A stretch of DNA of 46,782 nucleotides from an uncultured Clostridia bacterium (GCA_947623465.1 CANQGU010000013.1:1-46782); one strand, 5' to 3'; positions 7,753 through 18,511 are shown, numbered from the stretch's first letter. The notes: generated from the letters alone by a model not told the origin. Made by a program: numbers and translations.

Positions 7753-8781
7753 TTAACAAATAACAATAAATAAATGTTCTACAACTTTATCATCACATTT
7801 TTTATATTTTCTATGTTCATTATCACTTTCTGTCCTAAACCTTCTATAATCTGTCGTATATTCTAACATTTTTCCTTTATTACCTAATATTCTAATTATC
7901 TCTTCTCTAGGAATTATTCCCTCGTTATTATAACTTAGAACTATATATTTAGTTTTTGCATGTACTATTAAATCTTCAAAAGCATCTGTAGCTTCCCTCT
8001 TTAAGCAATACCTTGATTTTTTATCTTCATAATTACGTTGGCCTGTTTTCCCTATTAATTTTGGTTTATCCCAAACAGTTAGACTTTCTAGCACATGAAA
8101 ATTAGGTGCATATTGTCTTCCATTATATGGAGGATCTATATATAACACATCTGATTCTATTCTTTTTATTAATTCATTTGAATCTTCTTGAAATACCTCA
8201 TTATCTTTATTATTAGTAGTTATATCTGGAACTACTAATGTTAATGGTTTTAAAGCCATAGAACGCCAAATTTTCAAATATGCACCATACGTTCCAGATA
8301 TATTAGCAACAAAATCTGCAGCATCAACTAAAGAATACACTAAAATATAATATTCATCTCTGCTCAGTAATCCATTTACGTTCCACTCTTCTATTTTATC
8401 TCTTATTGCATCTATTTTCATTGAGTTTTCATTTGAAAAATACTGTCTTTTATATTTTCCTTCTGGAGCATAATTTTCAAACGTAAAACCTTTTATTGGT
8501 TTCATATTATTTAAAAAACTAATAACTTCATCAATTCCATTTTTTGATATTTTGCTAAAAGAAGGCATTTTATTAATCTTAATATTTACATATTGTGCTA
8601 CATATGAATAAGTCATAAAATCATTTGAGATAATTTTAAAATCTTTATTCTTGAAAAACTTTGCCACAGAGGCTGTGCCACTAAATATATCGCAAAAAGT
8701 GCCTTTCATCGGTATATTTGCATCAATCATCGATTCATAAATAAAATCTAAAAGTCTTGTTTTATTGCCTATATATTTCAT
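7753..8781 (-). CDS. D12-class adenine-specific DNA methyltransferase
   Basis: DNA N6-adenine methyltransferase, 342 residues. The N-terminus MKYIGNKTRLLDFI is the SAM-binding start of Dam/D12-class enzymes, FCDIFSGTASVAKFF (near residue 30) is motif I (FxGxG-like) and VLYIDPPYNGRQY (near residue 217) is the catalytic DPPY. It overlaps the upstream gene by four bases (ATGA), so the two are translationally coupled. As the last gene of the three-gene operon at 7753-11764 it most likely protects host DNA against the product of the middle gene. The target sequence cannot be read from the protein. Confidence 0.88.
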   Translation of the reverse strand: MKYIGNKTRLLDFIYESMIDANIPMKGTFCDIFSGTASVAKFFKNKDFKIISNDFMTYSYVAQYVNIKINKMPSFSKISKNGIDEVISFLNNMKPIKGFTFENYAPEGKYKRQYFSNENSMKIDAIRDKIEEWNVNGLLSRDEYYILVYSLVDAADFVANISGTYGAYLKIWRSMALKPLTLVVPDITTNNKDNEVFQEDSNELIKRIESDVLYIDPPYNGRQYAPNFHVLESLTVWDKPKLIGKTGQRNYEDKKSRYCLKREATDAFEDLIVHAKTKYIVLSYNNEGIIPREEIIRILGNKGKMLEYTTDYRRFRTESDNEHRKYKKCDDKVVEHLFIVIC

Positions 8782-10850
8782 TGATTAAACTCCTTATCCA
8801 TTTTCTCTTTTATCATTGAATCAAATTTAGAGGAATACACTAATTTAAATTTTGTACAACTTTCTGAATTCATATAAACTATGATTACTACAAAAGAATC
8901 GTGATACGCTATATCATTAAAGTGACCTAATTCAATTGATTTTTTTACTGTTTCAGCTTCTCTAGTTGCAAAGAATTCTGGATCTTTATCAGGTACAGTA
9001 GATAAATTATATATAAATGCATCAAATTGATCATTAAGATCTTTATATAAAAAATTTATCTTATTACTTGCATTTGTCATTGCTCTTTTGATTTTATTAT
9101 CTCTTAAGATATCTGCATAAGTATTTTTTCCTTCAGCAATCATAAATAAACTTTTATTTTGTGTTATTAAATCCACTTTTGTTGAAACTCTATCAATTTT
9201 TTCTTGTATTTCCTTATCTTTAGCATGTATAACAAGTTGTTGCCATGAAGAATGATGCGTATGTATAAAACATAATTTCCAATCTGAATTAATTGTTGTT
9301 TGATTAATAAATGTAGAAACAACTGCCATTTCTTCAGTTAACTCTTTAGGCTTTATTAATTCTAAACTATCAATTTCATAATCACCATACTCATAATCAT
9401 TTTCCAAATCAGTTATAAGCAATTTATCATTAATTATTAAAATATCAACATACTCTGCTATAGCTTTATATAGCTTTGTTCCTTTTTTATCTAAAATATT
9501 AAAACGATCAGGTGTATTTACTATACAATAACCTATTACCGGTCTTTCTTTTTCACTCTTCAAATTGTATCCAAATAATTCGGAAAAAGCTACTATTTCT
9601 CCACTTTCTGGATCTGGAGAAAATGTCAAATTTCCATTTGAAACTTTATGTATTCTTAATGGCATCAATAATGCTTCATTATATTTTGTATAATTTAATA
9701 TTGTATCTATCTTTTCTTTAAAATCCGGAAATTTTTCAATTAAAAAATCATTACATAATTTTGTACTAACAAATCCAACTTTTGAACTTCCTCTAACATA
9801 TGAAGTAGGTATATTTCCATAACTTTTAAGAAAACTAATAATATTTTTAATATTATCTTTATTATCATATGAAGTCCAATTTTCAAACTTACTATTATCA
9901 AAATTAATAAGTTCACTATTATTAATATAATAATTTATTTTTTCTGTGTTTTCTTCATAAATATAATCTAATAATTCTTCAACAAATTCATCAGTCTTGT
10001 TAATAATCATATTATACATTTTATTACTCAATACTGGCAAATCTATTTCTAATCTAGGATGTGGATTAACTAAATGTATATCTTTAAATTTAGGTTCTTT
10101 TAAATAATTTATCATATGTATATAAAATTCTTTTTCTAGTTTTCTCTTTTCTTCGAAAAAGCTCTTATCAACATCATAAATAAAAACAGATTTTAAATAT
10201 TTAGAAAATAATTTTTGGCTATCTATTGGTTCTCTTTTTCTTGTTTGAGAATTGTCAAAATTATTTTCAAAATAAGCAACAAAAGATTGAACTTTGTACT
10301 TTACAGAGTAAACAAGTTGATTGTATACTTGTAGCGAACTTGGTTCACGTATTGTATCTTGTGATTCATCTCGACCAGCATAAAATGTTTGGTATATAAA
10401 AGGAACTCCTATTTTAGCTGCTCCTAATTTTCTTCCTTCTCTTTGCCATTGAGAATTACCAACAGATGCAGTTTCTGTATTTTCACCTGCTAATATAACC
10501 TTTTTTGATTTTAATGAATAAATAACATAATCTGGCAGATCAACATAATTAATTATTTTAGATACTTCTTCTGGTAAGTCCCATTTAGTATACGCACCAC
10601 AAATCTTTATAGCATAAATATTCTTCTTTTCATCTGAAAAGACATAAATTGGTTGATCTATTGGTTCATAAATAATATATTCAAATTTTAAATAATGTTC
10701 ATCTATAACCATATCATTTAAAAGTGTTATTCCTTCTAAAATATTATCTCCAAATAAAACATATTCATTTACGTTTTTTATTTTTTTATACTCTGAAAAG
10801 CTAATAATTTTTTCCCTTGTTATTAATTTATTTACAAGAACAGATTGCAT
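8778..10850 (-). CDS. Large unknown protein between two DNA methyltransferases; putative restriction endonuclease
   Basis: A 690-residue protein I do not recognise. It is flanked by and overlaps two DNA methyltransferase genes (1-base TAATG overlap upstream, ATGA overlap downstream), which is the arrangement of a type II or IIS restriction-modification operon, so a restriction endonuclease is the natural guess. The most conserved-looking block is around residues 120-185 (SVGNSQWQREGRKLGAAKIG, then TFYAGRDESQ, SLQVYNQLVYS). No unambiguous PD-(D/E)xK, HNH or GIY-YIG motif can be named. Mostly hydrophilic, no membrane segment. No in-frame CGG. Confidence 0.55.
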   Translation of the reverse strand: MQSVLVNKLITREKIISFSEYKKIKNVNEYVLFGDNILEGITLLNDMVIDEHYLKFEYIIYEPIDQPIYVFSDEKKNIYAIKICGAYTKWDLPEEVSKIINYVDLPDYVIYSLKSKKVILAGENTETASVGNSQWQREGRKLGAAKIGVPFIYQTFYAGRDESQDTIREPSSLQVYNQLVYSVKYKVQSFVAYFENNFDNSQTRKREPIDSQKLFSKYLKSVFIYDVDKSFFEEKRKLEKEFYIHMINYLKEPKFKDIHLVNPHPRLEIDLPVLSNKMYNMIINKTDEFVEELLDYIYEENTEKINYYINNSELINFDNSKFENWTSYDNKDNIKNIISFLKSYGNIPTSYVRGSSKVGFVSTKLCNDFLIEKFPDFKEKIDTILNYTKYNEALLMPLRIHKVSNGNLTFSPDPESGEIVAFSELFGYNLKSEKERPVIGYCIVNTPDRFNILDKKGTKLYKAIAEYVDILIINDKLLITDLENDYEYGDYEIDSLELIKPKELTEEMAVVSTFINQTTINSDWKLCFIHTHHSSWQQLVIHAKDKEIQEKIDRVSTKVDLITQNKSLFMIAEGKNTYADILRDNKIKRAMTNASNKINFLYKDLNDQFDAFIYNLSTVPDKDPEFFATREAETVKKSIELGHFNDIAYHDSFVVIIVYMNSESCTKFKLVYSSKFDSMIKEKMDKEFNQ

Positions 10851-11764
10851 TAAAGATCTTCCTTTCTAAATATTAATATATGTTGATGAATTAATGATGG
10901 AATATATGCAAATGGATATCCATATATATGCAACATTTTAGAATCATCATGCCAAATAATATCTGATTTCATAACAAATCCGTCTATTTCTGAAATTGCT
11001 TTAGCTAAATCTGCTGATAAAAAATGATATTCTTTTCCTCTATACATATCACCAATAAATACAGCCATATACCCATTTTTCTTTAAAGTTGGATATGCAT
11101 TAGAAAATATACTTTTCATTTCTTTTAACCAATCTTCTTTACTTTGTAAATTTTTATCATTAAACTTTGAAAGTTTTGACTTTCTTTCTGCAGCTGATGA
11201 ACGTGTTTTATTTAATTGATCCATTATCCAATATGGTACATCTGTTAAAATAAAATCAATACTTTCTTGTTGTATCTCTTTAAGTTTTTCATTTGCATCC
11301 CCATTGATAACTTCAAATTCTTTTAAACCTTCAAGTTTGCATACTTCTTTATAAATATTAATCCATTTTTCATTTAACTCTATTCCAATTGCTTCTCTAT
11401 CGCATAATGCAGCTCCTAATAAGGTGCCTCCAACACCAGCTAAAGGATCTAAAACTTTTTGACCTTCTTTTGAAAAAATTTTTATTAAATCCTCACATAA
11501 TTCTGGTGGTTTTTGTCCTCCATGTTGAGATCTTAATTTATGTTGCATATTTGTAGGATAAATTTTTGAAATAACTGTCTTCGTTGCATATTGCCACTCT
11601 GCGCCAGTCAAATTATTTAATTTATTTCTACTATCATACTTTCTTTCTTTAGGTTCTTTTGATTTTTTTGTTCTTTTTTCTTTTTTATTTTCATTAATGC
11701 TATCTTCTATTATAATTTTTTCACTATTATTTTTTTCTAAATTTATCTTTAATTGATTGCTCAT
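10850..11764 (-). CDS. DNA methyltransferase (N4/N6 amino-methyltransferase class)
   Basis: SAM-dependent DNA methyltransferase of about 304 residues. Motif I is KVLDPLAGVGGTLLGAAL (near residue 105), ending in IGIELN for the SAM ribose; the catalytic motif is ILTDVPYW (near residue 175), a DVPY variant of DPPY. I choose ATG at 11764 because GGAGGA lies just upstream; an earlier in-frame start at 11854 has no good ribosome site. It is first in a three-gene operon with the unknown 690-residue protein and the D12 methyltransferase. Two methyltransferases in one operon suggest an asymmetric target with one enzyme per strand; that is inference. Confidence 0.85.
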   Translation of the reverse strand: MSNQLKINLEKNNSEKIIIEDSINENKKEKRTKKSKEPKERKYDSRNKLNNLTGAEWQYATKTVISKIYPTNMQHKLRSQHGGQKPPELCEDLIKIFSKEGQKVLDPLAGVGGTLLGAALCDREAIGIELNEKWINIYKEVCKLEGLKEFEVINGDANEKLKEIQQESIDFILTDVPYWIMDQLNKTRSSAAERKSKLSKFNDKNLQSKEDWLKEMKSIFSNAYPTLKKNGYMAVFIGDMYRGKEYHFLSADLAKAISEIDGFVMKSDIIWHDDSKMLHIYGYPFAYIPSLIHQHILIFRKEDL

Positions 11765-11895
11765 TCTTCCTCCATACCTATCATTTATATCTTTCTCTAC
11801 TTTTTTATAAAATTCTGATATTATTTTATACCAATTTATTATTTTTTTCAACAAATTCTTTCAATTATCTACAAATATCCCTCATTTTCAAACCT

Positions 11896-12501
11896 TTAAT
11901 TTTTCTCAATCTCCTCTTTAACCATCTCCAATGCGACTCTCCTTGCGCTAACCTCATTTTTTTCAATAGGAGAAAGTTCAGCCAAAGTCCTACCATCAGG
12001 AAGTTCAAAAATCTCATCAAAACCAAAACCATTTACACCTCGAGGCTCCAAAGAAACAATGCCATCTAAAACGCCACATTTACAAACAGTATTAAATCCA
12101 TCAGACACAGCAATAGCAGTAATAAACTTAATCTTTCGTTTCTCTTTAGGCACGCCCTCTAATTTTTTAATAATCTCCAAATTTCTATCTCTATCAGAGC
12201 CTGCTTTCCATCTTTTAGTAAAAACACCCGGAAAGCCATCTAAATAATCAATTTCAATACCTGAATCATCTGTCAAGCACAATCTTCCACCAAGCTCTTT
12301 TGCAATTGTCTCAGCTTTTTTAATAGCATTTCCTTCAAAAGTATCCTTGTCCTCATCTACATCTATATCAATTCCAACATCTTTTAAAGAAAGAATTTTA
12401 TATTCATTTAATATTTCTTGTACTTCTTTAATCTTTCCCATATTATTTGACGCAACAACTATCTCTTTATTATTTGATAACTCTACAAATTTCTTTTCCA
12501 C
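11896..12501 (-). CDS. rdgB: XTP/dITP diphosphatase (RdgB/HAM1 family)
   Basis: House-cleaning pyrophosphatase that hydrolyses dITP, XTP and ITP to monophosphates, keeping deaminated purines out of nucleic acids. The 201-residue sequence shows the family pattern: IVVASNNMGKIKEVQEIL at the start, LCLTDDSGIEIDYLDGFPGV (near residue 75), GVNGFGFDEIFELPDG and a terminal LSPIEKNEVSARRVAL. Start is a GTG at 12501 preceded by GGGAGG. Codon use is slightly richer in C/G than in the restriction genes next door. Confidence 0.95.
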   Translation of the reverse strand: MEKKFVELSNNKEIVVASNNMGKIKEVQEILNEYKILSLKDVGIDIDVDEDKDTFEGNAIKKAETIAKELGGRLCLTDDSGIEIDYLDGFPGVFTKRWKAGSDRDRNLEIIKKLEGVPKEKRKIKFITAIAVSDGFNTVCKCGVLDGIVSLEPRGVNGFGFDEIFELPDGRTLAELSPIEKNEVSARRVALEMVKEEIEKN

Positions 12502-12701
12502 CTAAATCAACCTCCCACAAACTACAATCACCCTCGCATTTTCCATGTATAATGTATATACAGCAAATTTGTATCATATATATTAATACTTGAATTATAT
12601 AACAAAATGATATAAAATACAAAACAAAAATCAAACAATATAAAAAACGAAACACTTCAAAAAACATAAAAAAAAAATAAAAAATATAGGAGGTAACAAC
12701 A

Positions 12702-13739
12702 TTGAATAAAATCAAATTAGGAGTAATTCTTGGAGGGATGTCAACAGAGCATGATGTATCAGTTATTTCAGGGACCTCAGTTATATCGAACTTAAACAAA
12801 GAAAAATATGAAATTTACCCAATATACATTAATACAGATGGTACATGGTATAAGTACCAAGGCACAGTTTCAAAAGAAGCCTTAGCAACAAATAAAATAG
12901 AAAATGTCTTTGATTATTTAAAAGAGCTAGATGTAATATTTCCAGTTTTACATGGTCTATATGGAGAAGATGGAAGCATTCAAGGACTTTTAGAATTAAT
13001 CAACAAACCTTATGTTGGTTGTAAAATTCTATCTTCAAGTATTGCAATGGATAAAGTATATGCAAAAATTATATTTGAAAAAGCCGGAATAAAACAATCT
13101 AAATACATGTATATAAAAGCATTAAAAGACACATATATCTATGTTGACAAAGACTTCAAGGAAAACACCATGAACCTAGAAGAAATATGTACTTTAGCAG
13201 AAAAAGAGCTTCACTATCCTATTTTTGTTAAACCATCAAATTCAGGTTCTTCAATAGGAATTAGCAAAGCATCTAACCAAGATGAGTTAATTCAGTCTAT
13301 TCAAAATGCCGCACAATATGATACTAAGCTATTGTTAGAAGAACAAATCGTGGGAAAAGAAATAGAATGCTCTGTTTTAGGAAATGAAGTTGTAAGAGCA
13401 TCTGCTTTAGGAGAAATAATCCCTGCAGATTCATTTTATAGCTATGATGCAAAATATAATAACAGTCAATCTAAAACATTAATTCCTGCAAGAATTTCAA
13501 AAGATTTGGAAAGTAAAGTGCAAAGTCTTGCAATTAAAGCATTTAAAGCTATAGATGGAAAAGGATTTTCAAGAGTAGACTTTTTTGTTTCAGATACAAC
13601 AAATGAAATTTATATAAATGAAATAAATACAATTCCAGGTTTTACAGAAATTAGCATGTACCCAAAATTATGGGAGTATTCAGGTCTTAAATATAGCGAC
13701 CTTTTAGATGAACTAATAAACCTAGCTATGAATAATTAA
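12702..13739 (+). CDS. ddl: D-alanine--D-alanine ligase
   Basis: ATP-grasp ligase that makes the D-Ala-D-Ala dipeptide for peptidoglycan. 345 residues: N-terminal LGVILGGMSTEHDVSVISG, VLHGLYGEDGSIQGLLEL (near residue 85), ATP-binding PIFVKPSNSGSSIGISKA, and C-terminal RVDFFVSDTTNEIYINEINT with the metal-binding acidic residues, then PGFTEISMYPKL. Start is TTG at 12702 with AGGAGG 8 bases upstream. Divergent from rdgB. The serine-type YGEDGSIQG motif predicts normal D-Ala-D-Ala rather than D-Lac products. Confidence 0.95.
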   Translation: MNKIKLGVILGGMSTEHDVSVISGTSVISNLNKEKYEIYPIYINTDGTWYKYQGTVSKEALATNKIENVFDYLKELDVIFPVLHGLYGEDGSIQGLLELINKPYVGCKILSSSIAMDKVYAKIIFEKAGIKQSKYMYIKALKDTYIYVDKDFKENTMNLEEICTLAEKELHYPIFVKPSNSGSSIGISKASNQDELIQSIQNAAQYDTKLLLEEQIVGKEIECSVLGNEVVRASALGEIIPADSFYSYDAKYNNSQSKTLIPARISKDLESKVQSLAIKAFKAIDGKGFSRVDFFVSDTTNEIYINEINTIPGFTEISMYPKLWEYSGLKYSDLLDELINLAMNN

Positions 13740-13782
13740 AATTTTTGATATTTATAATTAATATTTCATAAATATTTAATCT

Positions 13783-13929
13783 AAAAAGTAGTGTAATAAT
13801 TTATTTTTAAAACTGCGTAAGCGCTCAACCGGAGCAAAGCGAAGGGCGGTTGGAGCAATTTACATATAAACAATATATTTGTAAATTGCGACATCAAAGC
13901 TTTAAAAATAAATTATTACACTACTTTTT
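13783..13929. repeat. Structured element with 29-bp perfect terminal inverted repeats
   Basis: The 29 bases at 13783-13811 are exactly complementary to 13901-13929. Inside are two further stems: GCTCAACCG with CGGTTGGAGC (13823-13855), and GCAATTTAC with GTAAATTGC (13855-13863, 13881-13889). The interior is markedly richer in G+C than its surroundings. It could be a miniature mobile element or a folded RNA/terminator between ddl and the helicase gene. No ORF inside. Confidence 0.7.
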
Positions 13930-14024
13930 TATCTTATTGTAACTTTTTTTATCATAGGGTTGAAATTTCTTCAAAAATAGTGTATAATATTGCCTCAAAT
14001 AAAGCAAGTAAAGAGGAGAAATTC

Positions 14025-17000
14025 ATGCAAGTAAACAAAGAATTATTCGAAGAAATATGCGATAGTGCAGGCGAAGAAAAAATAAAAAGAGCAAAAAGAT
14101 ACATAGATGAAGGACGAGTAAACATCATAAAAGCAGATTACCAAAATGCAAACAACTTCAACCTAACCTCAAGAGTAGCAGGGCACTACGATGAATATGA
14201 AGTAAACATTGAAGTGAAAAAAGGTGAACTAGAAGTCGCTTATTGCGAATGTCCAGATTACCAAAATCATTACTGTGCATGTAAGCATATAGTTGCAACT
14301 TTAATGAAATTTGAAAAGACCAAATTTTGGGATAATGAGCATGAAGAACTTCCTAAAGAAATTTCAAAAAATAAAAACAATAAATTCAAATATAAAACTT
14401 TTAACAATTTAATAAATTCATTTTACAATGAAGAATTAAAAGAACTTTCTCCAGATGAAACAGTAAAATTACCAGAAAAGCAAAAAATAAAAATCGAACC
14501 TAAAATAGAATATGACAAATTTTCAAGTCGGACTAAAGCTAGAGTTTAAAATTGGAAATTCAAGAATGTATAAATTAAAAGATTTACCTGAATTCTATAC
14601 AAAAGTCGTAAACAATGATTATTTTAAATACGGAGAGAAACTTGAATTTGTGCACTCTAGAGATAATTTTGATAAAGACTCAAAAGATTTACTAGACTTT
14701 ATTTTAAAATATGCAGAAGTAATAAAATATTCTAACTCTAATGATAGATATGGTTACTACTATTCTTCAATAAATAAATCTCAAATAATTCTTGGAGAAA
14801 ATTCAATTGATGAAGCTTTTGATATATTAAAAAATAAACCTATAAATTTCACTTACGATTTTTCAAATACCAAAATGGAATTTATTGAAAAAAATCCAAA
14901 AATTGAATTTAAGTTATCTAAAATAAATACTGAAGAATTAGTTTTAAAGCCTAACATAGATATCTTTAAAATAGCTATATTTAAAGGAAAAAACTATGAT
15001 TATTTACTAGACAGAAATCAATTATATAGATGTGACAATAAATTTTCAAATTCAATTTTAAAAATAATAAAAATTTTTAGAGAAAATTTTACAGAAGAAA
15101 TGTTACTTAGAAAAGAAGATTTAAAAGATTTCTACTCTATAGTAATGCCTAGAATAGAAAACAATGTAAAAATTGAAGGAATTGAAAACCAAGAACTTGA
15201 ACTTTACAAGCCACAAAAGCTTGCAGTTAAAGTGTTTTTAGATTTTGATGAAAATAATTTTTTAGTTGCAGATGTTAAATTTTGCTACGAGTCAGAAGAA
15301 TTTAACCCACTTGCAGATAATATAAATATAACTGCTTTAAGAAATGAACTTGAAGAAAATAAAACCTTAAACATATTTAAAAATACAGGTTTTATGCTAG
15401 ATGTAAAAAATGTAAGATTTATACTTCCAAATAATGAAGATATTTATAATTTTCTATCAAACGATATAAATCTATATATGGAAAAATTTGAGGTTTTAGT
15501 TACAGAAAATTTTAAAACTAAAGAAATACGAGCTCCTAAATTAGGTGCTATTGGTGTAAAAGTAGAAAATAATTTATTAAACATTGACTTAGGAAAACTT
15601 TCTATTTCTCCAGAAGAAATTCAAGAAGTTATGGAAAAATATAAATTAAAGAAAAAGTTTTATAGGCTTAAAAATGGTAGTTTCTTAAATTTAGCTGAAA
15701 GTGAAGATATTGAGTTTTTAGATAAACTTTCTTCCGGAATGAATATAAATTTTAAAGACTTAAAAAATAATACAATAAAACTTCCTGTAAATAGAAGTTT
15801 ATATTTAAATGAATTACTAAAAAATTTCAAAAATACTCAAACTTCTAAAAATGCCGAATATAGAGAGATAATAGATAACTTAGAAAAAAATAATTTTGTA
15901 GAAGAACTAGATATTCCACAAACTATGCAAAATACATTAAGAGATTATCAAAAAACCGGATTTAATTGGCTTAAAACTTTAGATTCTTACAAATTTGGCG
16001 GAATATTAGCAGATGATATGGGACTTGGAAAAACGATTCAAATTTTAACTCTTATTTTGTCTTATCTAGAAAAAGAAAAGGAAAATAAAAAAACTAGCAT
16101 TGTTGTGTCTCCAAGCTCACTTGCATTAAATTGGAAACAAGAAGCTGAAAAATTTGCACCTAGCTTAAATATAAAGGTTGTTTCAGGTTCATCACTTATA
16201 AGAAAACAAATAATTTCAGATATAGAAAATTATGATTTAATTATAACTTCTTATGATTTATTAAAAAGAGATATTGATAAATATAAAGAAGCAAATTATA
16301 CTTTCAAATACATAATAGCTGATGAAGCTCAATATTTGAAAAACAGCAATACACAAAATGCTAAAGCCATAAAAGCTTTAAATGCTGAAACTAGATTTGC
16401 TTTAACAGGAACACCTATAGAAAATTCTTTGGCTGAGCTTTGGTCAATATTTGACTTTATAATGCCAGGTTATTTGTTCCAATATAAAAAATTTAAAAAC
16501 CTTTATGAAACACCTATTGTTAGAGATGATGACTTAGATGCAATGTCAAAATTGAAAATGTTAATAGAACCTTTTATTTTAAGAAGAACTAAAAAAGAAG
16601 TTTTAACAGAACTTCCTGAAAAAACTATTACTGTACTTAACAATAGTATGGACCCAGAACAAGAAAAAATTTATATGTCTTATTTAGTAAAAGCTAAACA
16701 AGATGTTGCAGATAAAATTAACGTTAATGGTTACGAAAAAAGCCAAATTATGATACTCGCAGCACTTACAAGATTAAGGCAAATTTGTTGCCACCCTAAT
16801 TTATTTCTTTCAGACTACAAAGGTCAAAGCAGTAAACTTATTCAATGTATGGAAATCATAGAAGATGCAATACAAGCAGGACACAGAATTTTACTATTTT
16901 CAGGTTATACTTCTATGTTTGAAATTCTACAAAATGAGCTTACTAAAAGAAATATTAAATTTTTCAAATTAACAGGTGCAACAAAAGTTAGTGAAAGAAT

Positions 17001-17340
17001 TGAACTTGTTGATGAATTTAATTCAAATCAAGATATAAAAGTATTTTTAATATCTTTAAAAGCAGGTGGAACAGGATTAAATTTAACAGGTGCAGATATG
17101 GTAATTCATTATGATCCATGGTGGAATCAATCTGCTGAAAATCAAGCAACAGACAGAGCATACAGAATTGGGCAAAAAAATAATGTACAAGTTTATAAAT
17201 TAATTACAAGTAATTCTATTGAAGAAAAAATTTATGAGCTTCAACAGAAAAAATCTCAACTTATAGATAATATGCTTTCAACTAAAACAACATTTATTAA
17301 TAGATTTACAAAAGAAGAAATTATGGGATTATTTGAATAA
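14025..17340 (+). CDS. SNF2-family DNA/RNA helicase with SWIM zinc finger (needs a +1 shift)
   Basis: Swi2/Snf2-type ATP-dependent translocase, reconstructed length 1104 residues. The N-terminal SWIM finger is CECPDYQNHYCACKH (near residue 70). CGG at codon 169 breaks the frame; skipping C gives GLKLEFKIGNSRMYKL and then an uninterrupted protein. The SNF2 motor follows: LRDYQKTGFNWL, ILADDMGLGKTIQ (Walker A), IADEAQ (DEAQ box), FALTGTPIENSLAELWSIFD, and helicase C-terminal motifs FLISLKAGGTGLNLTGAD and QATDRAYRIGQ. Start ATG at 14025 follows GAGGAG. Such SWIM-SNF2 proteins are common in Firmicutes; the exact remodelling target is unknown. Confidence 0.9.
14529..14532 (+). other. CGG +1 frameshift site in the SNF2 gene (CGGA read as Gly169)
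   Basis: Reads TTT-TCA-AGT-C-GGA-CTA-AAG. The SWIM-finger part lies in frame 0 and the helicase part in frame +1; the second part has no plausible start or ribosome site of its own. Confidence 0.83.
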
Positions 17341-17502
17341 TTTAAGTCAATGAAGCAATTACAATGTTATAATAAATATGCATTTATTCGAATAATTTTG
17401 TTATAATTAAGCAAAAACACTTGCCAAATAAAAAAATTAAATATATAATGAAAAGACAAAAAAGCAAATACAATAAAATATGTAAAAAAGGAGGATAACA
17501 TT

Positions 17503-18030
17503 ATGGAAATAAAAGTTTTAGGAAAGGAAATTAAAGTTACAGAAGCTATAAATGATTATGTAGAAAGAAAACTTGACAGAATTGACAAGTATTTTGAAGA
17601 TTCATCTGCAGAAGTAACAATTCGTGCAGAAAGAAACGAACAAATTGCAGAAGTTGTTGTAACTGCTAATGGAGAAACATACAGAGCAGAATCAGAAGAA
17701 AAAGATTTATATGCTTCTATAGATAAAGTTATAGATATTTTAGAAGGACAAATTAGAAAATCTAAAACTAAAAAAGAAAAAATGATGAGAGATGGTTCTA
17801 TAAAAGAATTAAATCAAGGAACTACACAAAAAAATGAAATAACAAATGAAATTTTAAAATATGGTTATTATGAAATAAAACCATTAGCTCCAGAAGATGC
17901 AATGCTTAAACTTCAAGAAAGACCAACTCATATCTTTTTACCATTTATAAATGTAGAAAATAATAAAGTTTGTGTAATATACAAACTAAAAGATGGTAAA
18001 AATTATGGAATAGTTGAACCTGAAAATTAA
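17503..18030 (+). CDS. hpf: Ribosome hibernation promoting factor, long form
   Basis: Long HPF that dimerises 70S ribosomes into inactive 100S particles in stationary phase. 175 residues: N-terminal S30AE domain (MEIKVLGKEIKVTEAINDYV, about 1-95), a linker, and the C-terminal dimerisation domain (KPLAPEDAMLKLQERPTHIF, about 115-175). ATG follows AAAGGAGG with good spacing. A strong terminator hairpin lies 13 bases after the stop, so it is probably a single-gene unit. Confidence 0.95.
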   Translation: MEIKVLGKEIKVTEAINDYVERKLDRIDKYFEDSSAEVTIRAERNEQIAEVVVTANGETYRAESEEKDLYASIDKVIDILEGQIRKSKTKKEKMMRDGSIKELNQGTTQKNEITNEILKYGYYEIKPLAPEDAMLKLQERPTHIFLPFINVENNKVCVIYKLKDGKNYGIVEPEN

Positions 18031-18042
18031 ATATAATTGTTT

Positions 18043-18083
18043 AAAAATAGTTTTCTTATAATATAAAAAGAAAACTATTTTTT
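18043..18083 (+). terminator. Rho-independent terminator of hpf
   Basis: AAAAATAGTTTTCTT pairs with AAGAAAACTATTTTT around an eight-base loop, and the T run closes the 3' arm. Confidence 0.85.
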
Positions 18084-18139
18084 TATAAAATTTAATAAAT
18101 TTTTACTTAAAATTGATTATTAAATTTTATATCAATAGT

Positions 18140-18511
18140 TCAAATTTTGCTTTTTATATCCACATTTTTTAAATGTTTTAATCTATATTTATTTTTTAAA
18201 AAATATATTTCTATAACATCAAATCTAACATATGCATTATCTAAGCCGTGCATATGTAAATAATATTTGGTGCATTTGTATATGTGTTTTTGCTTATCCT
18301 CATTTACTGCATCTCTTGGCATTCCATAAATAGTATTGCTCCTAGTTTTTACTTCAATAAAAACATATTCATTTTTATCTTTTGCAATAATATCAATCTC
18401 CCCCTGCCTACAACTAAAATTTCTTTCTATTATTTTATAGCCTATTTGTTCTAAATACTTTGAACCAATTTCTTCTCCAATGTTTCCAAATTCTTTTTTA
18501 TTTTTAAACAT
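18140..18511 (-). CDS. yraN: YraN family (UPF0102) nuclease-fold protein
   Basis: 123 residues with the endonuclease-like fold pattern of the YraN/UPF0102 family: GNIGEEIGSKYLEQIGYKII, RQGEIDIIAKDKNEYVFIEV (the E-x-D ... E-x-K core: GEIDII and FIEVKTRS). The start at 18511 has GGGAGGAAAG immediately before it; an upstream in-frame start at 18583 overlaps dprA and lacks a ribosome site. Gene order comM-dprA-yraN on one strand is a common arrangement linked to DNA uptake and processing. Biochemical function of the family is unproven. Confidence 0.9.
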   Translation of the reverse strand: MFKNKKEFGNIGEEIGSKYLEQIGYKIIERNFSCRQGEIDIIAKDKNEYVFIEVKTRSNTIYGMPRDAVNEDKQKHIYKCTKYYLHMHGLDNAYVRFDVIEIYFLKNKYRLKHLKNVDIKSKI

